Assembly (NCBI GenBank): GCA_023387655.1
Contig: JAEWHR010000033.1
Coordinates: forward strand, 1-8,129
DNA length: 8,129 nucleotides
Reading direction: 5' to 3'
From: Bacillota bacterium
GTDB taxonomy: Bacteria; Bacillota; Clostridia; Lachnospirales; Lachnospiraceae
In this document: one piece after another, positions 1 to 5,572 of the stretch
Numbering within the stretch: position 1 is the stretch's first letter
How the letters are laid out: every line of letters begins with the position of its first letter
Position numbers and translations under genes: made by a program
The notes under the pieces: model-generated
Database searches by the model: none
What the model was told of the DNA's origin: nothing
Seen by the model: only the letters and a program-made list of their open reading frames with translations

Positions 1-968
1 ATTGCATAACCGGAGATATATCCTTGCAAATGATGAATTATCTCGATACCAGTTTCTACTCTAGTTCTAAAATGACCTAAGCCTTGACTTAAATCACATT
101 GATATAAGTAATATGGTCGAATGCGGTTCTTTACTAGCTTTAATAACAAATCTTTCATAGTGTCTGTAGAATCGTTTATTCCACGAAGCAGAACACTCTG
201 ATTTCCAAGAGGTATGCCTGCTTCCACTAACCTAGCACAAGCGTTCATGGAATCTATGGTAATCTCTTTTGGATGGTTAAAATGAGTATTAATCCAAATT
301 GGCTCATAATTATGAAGCATGTTCGTTAATTCCGGTGTAATTCTCATTGGTAAAACAACAGGTACTCTAGTACCGATTCGTATAATCTCTACATGTTCAA
401 TGGACCGAAGTTTTTTTAGAATACGTTCCAGTTTCTCATTACTCATCGTTAGTGGATCACCGCCTGAGATAAGAACATCCCGAATAACTTCTTTACTTCG
501 GATATATTCAACAGCTGCATCAACTTCTTGATCAGAGATTACCATGTCTTCTTCACCAACCAAACGACGTCTGGTACAGTGTCTACAGTACATGGAACAT
601 TGGTGGGTTACCAGAAAAAGTACACGGTCTGGATAACGATGTACAATACCTGGAACTGGGCTTTCTCCTTCTTCATTCAATGGGTCTGCCATTTCACAAG
701 GAAGGATGCGGTTTTCTAAGCTACTAGGAACCGCTTGCATACGAATCGGACAATTTCTATCCGCTTGGTCCATTAAGGAAGCATAGTATGGTGTAATCGC
801 CATACGAAATTGACCCAAACAGTGGGATATTTCTTGTTTTTCCTGTTCTGTTAAATCAATTGACTTAGAGAGTTCACTAACCGTCGTAATACGGTTGCGA
901 AATTGCCATCGCCAATCATACCAATCGGAATCCGGAATTAAATTACCATGAAAGATGTGTTCGCTCAT
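1..968 (-). CDS. kamA: KamA-family radical SAM aminomutase (lysine 2,3-aminomutase type), 3' end cut by window edge
   Basis: Members of this family use S-adenosylmethionine, a [4Fe-4S] cluster and PLP to move an amino group from the alpha to the beta carbon, giving for example L-beta-lysine. The first 322 residues are visible; the PLP-lysine region (PGGGGK) and the C terminus lie outside. The radical SAM motif CSMYCRHC puts the cluster cysteines at 124, 128 and 131. It is followed by TRRR, where Arg133 matches the carboxylate-binding Arg134 of the Clostridium subterminale enzyme, and then by SGGDP at 168-172. In YQCDLSQGLGHFRT, Asp292 matches Asp293, which binds the lysine side-chain amine; the published glutamate 2,3-aminomutase has Lys there. 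This points to lysine, but the second marker (Asp330) cannot be seen. The start is ATG at 968-966 with GGAGG at 977-981. It lies 16 bases after the ATP-grasp gene and is almost certainly co-transcribed with it. Family certain, substrate inferred. Confidence 0.93.
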   Translation of the reverse strand, partial: MSEHIFHGNLIPDSDWYDWRWQFRNRITTVSELSKSIDLTEQEKQEISHCLGQFRMAITPYYASLMDQADRNCPIRMQAVPSSLENRILPCEMADPLNEEGESPVPGIVHRYPDRVLFLVTHQCSMYCRHCTRRRLVGEEDMVISDQEVDAAVEYIRSKEVIRDVLISGGDPLTMSNEKLERILKKLRSIEHVEIIRIGTRVPVVLPMRITPELTNMLHNYEPIWINTHFNHPKEITIDSMNACARLVEAGIPLGNQSVLLRGINDSTDTMKDLLLKLVKNRIRPYYLYQCDLSQGLGHFRTRVETGIEIIHHLQGYISGYA

Positions 969-984
969 TTCTTACGCCTCCTAA

Positions 985-2031
985 TTAGATTTGAAATGGA
1001 AGACCATTCCGATGGAGTGCGTTTCTTAGAATACTGCGAACTAATGTAACATAGTCCATTCCACAAAACTCAGCTAGCATTGGAAAGTCGCTATAGCCAG
1101 GTGCCAAACCAGGGAGAGGATTTATTTCGATGAAATAAGGTTTCCCCTCAGAATTTAATCGAAAATCAACTCTGGAAAAATCATGGCAGTTTAGTACTTT
1201 AAATATTTTTCTTGCCATGGTAGTCATTTCTTCTTCGATTTTTGGATCAAGGTTTGGTGGGCATTCATAGCGAATCAATTTTTTATAATCTTGTTTAACA
1301 TTATAGCTATAGATATTAAACTTATTGTTTTTCTTTAGATAAATAATTTCCATAGGGGAGAATACATGAACATCGTCTCCATTTCCGAGTATGCCAACAG
1401 TAAATTCTCTACCGTCGATATATTCCTCCACTAACATATCTTGGCCATAAGCCTTGATATTATTTGTTATGAGTGTTTTTAACTCTTCTTTATTCGTAGC
1501 GATGCAAATATCGGAGATGCCTTTACTGGAACCTTCCGCATTCGGTTTTACGATGCATGGATAAGAAAAGTTAGTGTTAAGACGATTATCGTCTTTGGAA
1601 AACACTCGATATTTCGGTGTTCTGATGCGATAGGTTGATAAAACTCGTTTACAAAGTGCCTTATCTAGTGCAAGGCATAGGGTAGTTTCGTCCGAACCGG
1701 TAAATGGGATGTTAAACATATTAAGAACTGCAGGTACTTCAGCCTCCCGTCCTCGTCCTCTTAATCCTTCTGCGATATTAAATACAATATCTACCGGTGT
1801 TTCTTGTAGCCGTTTTGGCAAGGTAGTATCTGCCTCCATTAACTCAACATGGCAGTTGTCGCCTTCTAAGGCGCTTTTGATGGCTAGAACCGTATCGATG
1901 CTGTCATATTCAGCCTCTGCATCTACGACTTCGGTACGTATCCCCTTCTTTAAGTTATAAGTTATTCCAACCCGTAGTTTGGAATAAGGGTCAGCTTCAT
2001 CTCCCAAGCTGCCTTTTGCATCATTTTCCAT
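985..2031 (-). CDS. D-Ala-D-Ala-ligase-like ATP-grasp enzyme, probably not a cell-wall Ddl
   Basis: A 348-residue ATP-grasp ligase; such enzymes activate a carboxylate as acyl phosphate and join it to an amine. Visible motifs are KPNAEGSSKG at 162-171 (nucleotide-binding lysine and Gly/Ser loop), VEEYIDGRE at 201-209, RVDFR at 287-291 (Arg matching the carboxylate-binding Arg of Ddl) and EINPLPG at 302-308 (metal ligands). The Ddl motif HGxxGEDG is absent; its place holds NIAEGLRGRGREAEVP (85-100). In the omega-loop, Lys246 is kept but the next residue is Gln247, where Ddl has Tyr. It therefore resembles the large group of Ddl paralogues that join other amino acids. The start chosen is ATG 2031. 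An in-frame GTG at 2040 sits only 3 bases from AAAGGA and is less likely, though it would add just three residues. The kamA-type gene follows immediately, suggesting that a beta-amino acid is a substrate. Fold certain, substrate unknown. Confidence 0.93.
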   Translation of the reverse strand: MENDAKGSLGDEADPYSKLRVGITYNLKKGIRTEVVDAEAEYDSIDTVLAIKSALEGDNCHVELMEADTTLPKRLQETPVDIVFNIAEGLRGRGREAEVPAVLNMFNIPFTGSDETTLCLALDKALCKRVLSTYRIRTPKYRVFSKDDNRLNTNFSYPCIVKPNAEGSSKGISDICIATNKEELKTLITNNIKAYGQDMLVEEYIDGREFTVGILGNGDDVHVFSPMEIIYLKKNNKFNIYSYNVKQDYKKLIRYECPPNLDPKIEEEMTTMARKIFKVLNCHDFSRVDFRLNSEGKPYFIEINPLPGLAPGYSDFPMLAEFCGMDYVTLVRSILRNALHRNGLPFQI

Positions 2032-2400
2032 AAATTTCACCGTTCCTTTGATGATTTTTTATCGTTGCTTGAATATCTAATAAGATGTATATTTCTGTCG
2101 TTGCTATTTACTGGTAATCATCCATAGATATCAAGGAAATTCTACACTTTTTTAGTATGATGTCAAGAGATAAATCGCAAGCTCGTATAAAGATTGTGTT
2201 AAGTTTTTTAACCACTGATTTTTAGGCTTTTACCACTGTGTTTTTTGAAAAAGATTCTTGATAAAACCCCTGGTGGTACCGGACTTATTTTTATGACATA
2301 TGATGTTATGATAGTAAGATTTTCAATATAGAATATGCTACTAGATACCAAAAGGAAACAAAGTAAGAAAAGTATATTCGATGATAGAAAGGGAGCGTAG
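2032..2400. other. Divergent intergenic region between ATP-grasp operon and glycosyltransferase gene
   Basis: This 369-base gap separates divergently read genes. It holds the minus-strand promoter at 2139-2166 and a roughly 100-base leader for the ATP-grasp operon. On the plus side the ribosome binding site AAAGGGAG (2388-2395) sits 5 bases before the glycosyltransferase ATG. A TATGAT at 2307-2312 is a possible -10 box for that gene, but no good -35 lies at the right distance. ACCACTG occurs twice (2210-2216 and 2232-2238), of unknown meaning. The open frame at 2208-2558 on the minus strand overlaps the glycosyltransferase start and looks like a shadow. Confidence 0.6.
2139..2166 (-). promoter_or_regulatory. 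Sigma-A promoter of the ATP-grasp/kamA operon
   Basis: Read on the minus strand, a perfect -35 TTGACA (2166-2161) is followed after 16 bases by TAGAAT (2144-2139), five of six to the -10 consensus. Transcription would begin near 2132, giving a leader of about 100 bases before the ATG at 2031. No terminator or obvious riboswitch fold was seen in that leader. Confidence 0.75.
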
Positions 2401-3558
2401 ATGAGTAAGTATAAGGTATGTGTATACGCCGTCTGTAAGGATGAGGCACAGTTTGTTGATCGTTTTATGGTGAATTTAAAAGAAGCTGACATGGTAATCA
2501 TAGGGGATACGGGTTCCACAGATGACACGGTTGAAAAATTTAAAAAAAATGGTGCCATTGTTTATGAGATTCCAATTAAACCGTGGAGATTTGATAAAGC
2601 AAGAAATGAGTTATTAAAATTCATTCCAGAGGATGTTGATATTTGTGTGGCACTTGATGTAGATGAAGTCATTAATGTAGGGTGGAGAGATGCACTGGAA
2701 AAAGTATGGCAACCTAATAGTTGTCTTGGTAGATACCAATATATCTGGAGTTTTAATCCAGATGGTAGCCCTGCAGTTCAATTTGTACAGCATCGAATCC
2801 ATGCGAGAAAAAACTACCATTGGATTTATCCAACCCATGAGATATTAGAGTATACTGGGAAAGGGCATCCAGAAGATGTGTTCATACCAGGATTAGTAGT
2901 TGAGCATTATCCCGACAAATCGAAGGACCGTAGTTTTAATGTTTCATTATTAGAACTTGCAATGCAAGAATTTCCTGATGATGTTAGAAATCTATATTAT
3001 CTTGGTAGGGAGTATATGTTTGTAAAACGTTATGATGATGCAATTGAAACCTTTAAAAAATACTTACATCATCCGCTTTCTAATTGGAACGAAGAACGCA
3101 GCGCAACAATGCGATTTATTGGACGTTGTTATTATGGCAAGGGAGATTATCTGCAAGCGAAGGCTTGGATGCTAAAAGCAATAGCAGAAATCCCTTATAT
3201 CCGTGACTCTTATATAGAACTAGCCTTTCTTGCTTATGGTGAGAATGATTGGAATACAGTTTATTATGCAGTAACTGATGCACTTAAAATAAAAGAAAAG
3301 AATATTTTAGGTTATCCAAGTGATCCCCGTGGTTGGAACTCTGATATTTATGACCTTGGCTCTATCGCCTGTTTTAATATTGGATTAGTAGATAATGCAA
3401 TAGATTTTGCAAAGATAGCAGGAAGACTTTCACCAGAGGATGAAAGAATCCAGAACAATATTAGGTTTATGGAGAAGGAAAATGAATTACAGCAGGAAAA
3501 AGTCTGGGAAGTGGTAAATCAAATGAAAAAAGAAAAGGATAAAGTGGAAAATAACTGA
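2401..3558 (+). CDS. Family 2 glycosyltransferase with C-terminal TPR domain
   Basis: A 385-residue cytoplasmic protein without signal peptide or membrane segment. The N-terminal half is a GT-A (family 2) glycosyltransferase: CKDEAQFVDRF at 12-22, GDTGSTDDT at 35-43 (nucleotide-sugar pocket), WRFDKARNE at 62-70 and the metal-binding DVDE at 86-89, followed by the HRIHARKNYHWIYPTHE segment (131-147). From about 190 to 355, helical pairs such as NLYYLGREYMFVKRYDDAIETFKKYL look like three to four TPR units, and the tail is a charged helix. The same order of parts occurs in the peptide S-glycosyltransferase SunS, but many TPR glycosyltransferases with unknown acceptors share it. The ATG at 2401 has AAAGGGAG 5 bases upstream. 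The gene stands alone, ending in tandem repeats and a strong terminator; the convergent neighbour is the Cys-rich protein. Donor sugar and acceptor cannot be read from the sequence. Confidence 0.93.
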   Translation: MSKYKVCVYAVCKDEAQFVDRFMVNLKEADMVIIGDTGSTDDTVEKFKKNGAIVYEIPIKPWRFDKARNELLKFIPEDVDICVALDVDEVINVGWRDALEKVWQPNSCLGRYQYIWSFNPDGSPAVQFVQHRIHARKNYHWIYPTHEILEYTGKGHPEDVFIPGLVVEHYPDKSKDRSFNVSLLELAMQEFPDDVRNLYYLGREYMFVKRYDDAIETFKKYLHHPLSNWNEERSATMRFIGRCYYGKGDYLQAKAWMLKAIAEIPYIRDSYIELAFLAYGENDWNTVYYAVTDALKIKEKNILGYPSDPRGWNSDIYDLGSIACFNIGLVDNAIDFAKIAGRLSPEDERIQNNIRFMEKENELQQEKVWEVVNQMKKEKDKVENN

Positions 3559-3613
3559 TAGAAAGAAGTGGAAAACAACTGATAGAATGAAGTGGGAAAT
3601 AATTGATTATATC
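3542..3613 (+). repeat. Three 24-base tandem repeats spanning the glycosyltransferase stop codon
   Basis: Three adjacent units (3542-3565, 3566-3589, 3590-3613) share the pattern AAGTGGAAAAYAACTGATAG with a few changes. The first includes the last codons and stop of the glycosyltransferase. Because the period is a multiple of three, each copy repeats the end of the gene in frame: Val-Glu-Asn-Asn followed by TGA TAG in units one and two, and a degraded Val-Gly-Asn-Asn TGA in the third. This looks like slippage duplication of the gene's 3' end. Confidence 0.85.
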
Positions 3614-3667
3614 TTGCCGAATCTGAATTAGTTTTGTATTAGTACTGTTATAAAAATGAATTAAAAT

Positions 3668-3747
3668 CTGAATGAAATAGTTCTCTAAATAAAATAGATA
3701 TCTAAATGAAATAGACCTCTAAATGAAGTAGACCGCTAAATGAAATA
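3668..3747. repeat. 17-base tandem repeat, nearly five units
   Basis: Units begin at 3668, 3685, 3702 and 3719, with a partial fifth at 3736, around the consensus CTAAATGAAATAGACCT. They differ at one to five positions each. The fifth unit runs into the left arm of the terminator stem at about 3742. The repeat is unrelated to the 24-base repeat 55 bases upstream. TAG and TAA in several frames make coding unlikely. Confidence 0.85.
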
Positions 3748-3787
3748 TCACACCATAGCGAATTGACAGCTATGGTGTGATATTTTA
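3742..3787 (+). terminator. Rho-independent terminator of the glycosyltransferase gene
   Basis: AATATCACACCATAGC (3744-3759) pairs perfectly with GCTATGGTGTGATATT (3769-3784) around a nine-base loop. A further A-T, G-T and T-A pair at the base can extend the stem to 19. TTTTATT follows on the plus strand, with TTTTT slightly further on. On the minus strand the trailing run is poorer, so it best serves the rightward gene but may also stop leftward transcripts from the Cys-rich gene. Confidence 0.85.
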
Positions 3788-3863
3788 TTGGAGTTGTTTT
3801 TAAAATGTTAATTTATATTAGATATCGTATCATGTGTTTTTAATATGTTTTTCATAATGTAAC

Positions 3864-3887
3864 ACTAAAGGGTAGTAATACTTTAGT
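3864..3887 (-). terminator. Weak stem-loop just after the Cys-rich gene
   Basis: ACTAAAG (3864-3870) and CTTTAGT (3881-3887) form a seven-base stem with a ten-base loop, seven bases past the stop codon of the minus-strand Cys-rich gene. No T-run follows on either strand, so a role in 3'-end formation is only possible. Confidence 0.3.
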
Positions 3888-3893
3888 TAAAGA

Positions 3894-4112
3894 TTAGCAG
3901 CATCTTCTACATCTGCAGCATCTGCAGCAATTACAGCATCTGTTGCAACCGCAATTTCTGTTACAATCGCAGTCTCTGTCGCAATCTCTGTTACGATCAC
4001 AGTCTCTGTCGCAATCTCTGTTACGATCACAGTCTCTGTCACAATCGCAGTCTCTATGGCATCTGCAGCAATTGCAACATCTATTACATCTAAAATTATT
4101 AAAGCAACACAT
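3894..4112 (-). CDS. Very cysteine-rich Cys-Asp-Arg repeat protein, 72 aa (putative spore-coat or metal-binding)
   Basis: Seventy-two residues built from only eight amino acids: 27 Cys, 17 Arg, 13 Asp, 10 Asn, plus Met, Phe, His and Gly. The ten-residue block CNRCCNCCRC occurs at 9-18 and again at 56-65. Between them the decapeptide DCDRDCDRNR repeats three times (23-32, 33-42, 43-52, the last with Arg to Cys at 50). The layout is basic Cys cap, charged core, basic Cys cap. The start is ATG 4112 with AAAGGAAAG (4118-4126) 5 bases upstream; the frame stays open to 4253 but that stretch is AT-rich and carries the likely promoter. I recognise no family. Candidates are a disulfide-crosslinked spore-coat protein, favoured by the sigma-K-like promoter, or a metallothionein-like metal binder. 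A modified-peptide precursor is less likely, since no leader peptide is evident. It stands alone and converges on the glycosyltransferase. Confidence 0.8.
   Translation of the reverse strand: MCCFNNFRCNRCCNCCRCHRDCDCDRDCDRNRDCDRDCDRNRDCDRDCDCNRNCGCNRCCNCCRCCRCRRCC
3957..4046 (-). repeat. 30-base tandem repeats inside the Cys-rich gene
   Basis: Three 30-base units encode the decapeptide DCDRDCDRNR. The blocks 3971-4000 and 4001-4030 are identical base for base, so expansion is recent or kept uniform by conversion. Outside them, 3918-3947 and 4059-4088 form a second, dispersed repeat (26 of 30 identical) coding for CNRCCNCCRC at each end of the protein. Unit number could vary between strains. 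Confidence 0.88.
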
Positions 4113-4143
4113 ATTATCTTTCCTTTCTTTTTTTATTATAATA

Positions 4144-4170
4144 TAAGATATGATGTAGATTCTGCTATGT
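4144..4170 (-). promoter_or_regulatory. Sigma-K-like promoter of the Cys-rich gene
   Basis: Read on the minus strand, CATATCTTA (4152-4144) fits the mother-cell sigma-K -10 consensus CATANNNTA exactly. An AC dinucleotide lies precisely 16 bases upstream (4170-4169), matching the short sigma-K -35. Initiation near 4137 would leave a leader of about 25 bases with the ribosome binding site well placed. TTGTCA (4174-4169) 17 bases before CATATC could act as a poor sigma-A promoter. The motif is short and the region AT-rich, so chance is possible. Confidence 0.5.
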
Positions 4171-4269
4171 GACAAAATTTGAGTTATTTCTTTTAAATAA
4201 TTATTTTTTCTTACAAATTTGAAATCGTCTACTATCGAAATATGTATTCTCATATCATTTTGATATTCG

Positions 4270-4304
4270 TACTTGTAATTTCAAGTAAATGTAAAAAACA
4301 TTTA
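4270..4304. promoter_or_regulatory. Two small dyads upstream of the WYL regulator
   Basis: TACTTG (4270-4275) and CAAGTA (4282-4287) form a dyad with six-base spacing, overlapping a second one, TAAATGT (4286-4292) with ACATTTA (4298-4304). The ACTTG half-site also appears in the dyad at the promoter about 50 bases downstream, so this may be a second operator. AT-rich sequence yields such dyads by chance. Confidence 0.3.
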
Positions 4305-4318
4305 AAAAACATGACATA

Positions 4319-4345
4319 AACTTGCCACACAGGGTAAGTTATAAT
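4319..4345 (+). promoter_or_regulatory. Promoter and likely autoregulatory operator of the WYL regulator gene
   Basis: A perfect -10 TATAAT (4340-4345) is followed 30 bases later by the regulator ATG. Inverted repeat AACTTGCC (4319-4326) / GGTAAGTT (4333-4340), with a six-base spacer and one mismatch, covers the core promoter and touches the -10. No consensus -35 lies at normal distance; ATGACA at 4311-4316 would give a 23-base spacer. That makes an activator-dependent or regulator-remodelled promoter plausible. WYL regulators often control their own gene, which is the basis for the operator call. Confidence 0.5.
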
Positions 4346-4375
4346 GTTAGAAATTTAAAGAATGAGGTGAGAGGA

Positions 4376-5275
4376 ATGCAGGGTAATCGTTTGTTTGAAA
4401 TCACTTATCTGCTTTTGGATAAAAAAAGTATGACAGCAAAAGAATTAGCAGAGCATTTTGAGGTATCCGTTAGAACAATATACCGAGACATTGATGCGCT
4501 TTCCTTAGCCGGTATACCAGTCTACACTACCAAAGGCAAAGGTGGAGGGATTTCTTTAATGGAATCTTATGTCCTTAATAAAGCGGTGTTATCTGAAAAG
4601 GAACAAGAAAACATATTAGCTTCCTTACAAGGGTTGCATGCGGTTAGCCGTTCAGAGGAGGCAACGCTTAGAAAACTTAGTTCTATCTTTGGTAAAAAAG
4701 AAGAAGCTTGGATTGAGGTTGATTTTTCAAGATGGGGTAGTAATACAGAAGAAAAAGAAACATTCGAATTAATTAAACAAGCAATTCTTAATAAACAGGA
4801 ACTAGAAATAAGTTACTATAATTCATCTGGACAAAAGTCAAAAAGGATTGTTTGTCCTTTAAGACTTATATTTAAAGCACAATCATGGTACTTATATGCT
4901 TATTGCTATGAAAAAAATGATTATCGTATCTTTAAGTTACGAAGGGTTAAAAATCCTCAGATACTTTCAAAGAGATTTGTGATTGATCCACCTCCAATTG
5001 ATTTGGATGAAATGATGTATCAAAGTGAAACTAAAATGGAACAGATTACCTTAAAGTTAGATCATTCCTTATCCTATCGTGTGTTTGATGAATTTCAACA
5101 AGAGCAAATTACGAAGCTTGAAGATGGAAATTATCTTGTGACTTTTCTAGCATCAACATCATGGATTTATAATTTTATTTTGTCTTTTGAAGATAAAGTT
5201 GAGGTTATTTCACCTAATTTTATAAAAGAACAAATAAAAGTAATCTATCGAAATGCTTTGCAGAAATACGAGTAG
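4376..5275 (+). CDS. YafY/DeoR-type transcriptional regulator with WYL domain
   Basis: A 299-residue DNA-binding regulator. A winged helix-turn-helix covers about 4-60 (MTAKELAEHFEVSVRTIYRDIDAL at 19-42 holds the recognition helix; KGKGGGISL is the wing). The WYL domain spans about 128-205, with the signature Trp171-Tyr172-Leu173 in SWYLYAYC and the downstream FKLRRV. A C-terminal extension (about 220-299) matches the WCX region that often follows WYL. WYL domains bind nucleic acid or small ligands and control sugar, stress or defence genes; the ligand here is unknown. The start is ATG 4376, after AGGTGAGAGG at 4365-4374. The frame also opens at TTG 4322, but that lies inside the operator and lacks a ribosome binding site. 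The nearest rightward gene is 300 bases on, so its target, apart from itself, is not evident. Confidence 0.93.
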   Translation: MQGNRLFEITYLLLDKKSMTAKELAEHFEVSVRTIYRDIDALSLAGIPVYTTKGKGGGISLMESYVLNKAVLSEKEQENILASLQGLHAVSRSEEATLRKLSSIFGKKEEAWIEVDFSRWGSNTEEKETFELIKQAILNKQELEISYYNSSGQKSKRIVCPLRLIFKAQSWYLYAYCYEKNDYRIFKLRRVKNPQILSKRFVIDPPPIDLDEMMYQSETKMEQITLKLDHSLSYRVFDEFQQEQITKLEDGNYLVTFLASTSWIYNFILSFEDKVEVISPNFIKEQIKVIYRNALQKYE

Positions 5276-5282
5276 TAAAATA

Positions 5283-5370
5283 TTCATATCGCAATACATT
5301 ACTAAAAAAGTATTGGAATTTTCATATTGTAATACATTACTAGCCATTTTCATATTGTAATGCATTATTA
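5283..5370. repeat. Three copies of a 22-base repeat, each with an internal dyad
   Basis: Copies at 5283-5304, 5321-5342 and 5349-5370 follow TTCATATTGTAATACATTAC plus two bases, with up to three differences. Each contains the dyad GTAAT-N2-ATTAC (5291-5302, 5329-5340, 5357-5368), perfect in the middle copy and with one changed base in each of the others. Centre spacing is 38 and 28 bases. This could be a protein-binding array or a duplicated 3' tail of the WYL gene. CAATAC (5292-5297) and GTATTG (5310-5315) could also form a weak hairpin, the only terminator-like fold after that gene. Confidence 0.7.
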
Positions 5371-5572
5371 AAATACGAATAAAAATTTACTCTTTTGAGA
5401 TATTAAGAGTGTACAGAAAAAATATTTTAAGATTGAAATATTGTATATGGAATGGTGAAATCTAGGTGTAAATCATTTATCACAAAATGTGTGTAGGATG
5501 GGGGAAAAGATGAAATAAACTAGAGAACAATATAGATAAGTGTTTTATCTTAGAAAGATTGGAGCAGTATAC
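5371..5572. other. Upstream region of the DUF1905 operon
   Basis: No convincing sigma-A promoter was found here. Two small dyads occur: ACTCTT (5389-5394) with AAGAGT (5405-5410), and AGATAA (5534-5539) with TTATCT (5545-5550) directly before the ribosome binding site. The second could be an operator or a translation-affecting hairpin. A GGGGG-led ATG-AAA-TAA at 5510-5518 is too short to call a gene. Confidence 0.4.

Noticed and set aside
319..719. Two plus-strand open frames opposite the aminomutase
   Set aside because: They lie antisense to a gene with a complete radical SAM motif and have no ribosome binding sites or recognisable domains.
1..968. EpmB-type enzyme that makes beta-lysine for elongation factor P
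   Set aside because: EpmB works with the synthetase-like EpmA, which is absent here; the partner is an ATP-grasp ligase instead. Not excluded outright, as the C terminus is unseen.
1709..1960. Plus-strand open frame opposite the ATP-grasp gene
   Set aside because: Antisense to conserved ATP-grasp coding sequence; low-complexity Ser/Ala-rich product with no supporting signals.
3957..4046. CRISPR array suspected from 30-base direct repeats
   Set aside because: The units are directly adjacent with no spacers and are explained by the decapeptide coding repeat.
3943..4146. Plus-strand Gln/Ser/Leu repeat open frame opposite the Cys-rich gene
   Set aside because: It has a TTG start without ribosome binding site; the minus strand has a promoter match, a good ribosome binding site and symmetric protein architecture. 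The repeats alone keep this frame open.
4113..4253. N-terminal 47-residue extension of the Cys-rich protein
   Set aside because: Composition differs entirely (Ile/Lys/Tyr-rich), the promoter and ribosome binding site fall inside it, and ATG 4112 has the better context.
5510..5518. Two-codon ORF ATG-AAA-TAA behind a GGGGG ribosome-binding-like run
   Set aside because: Too short to judge; could be a chance purine run. No attenuation structure follows.
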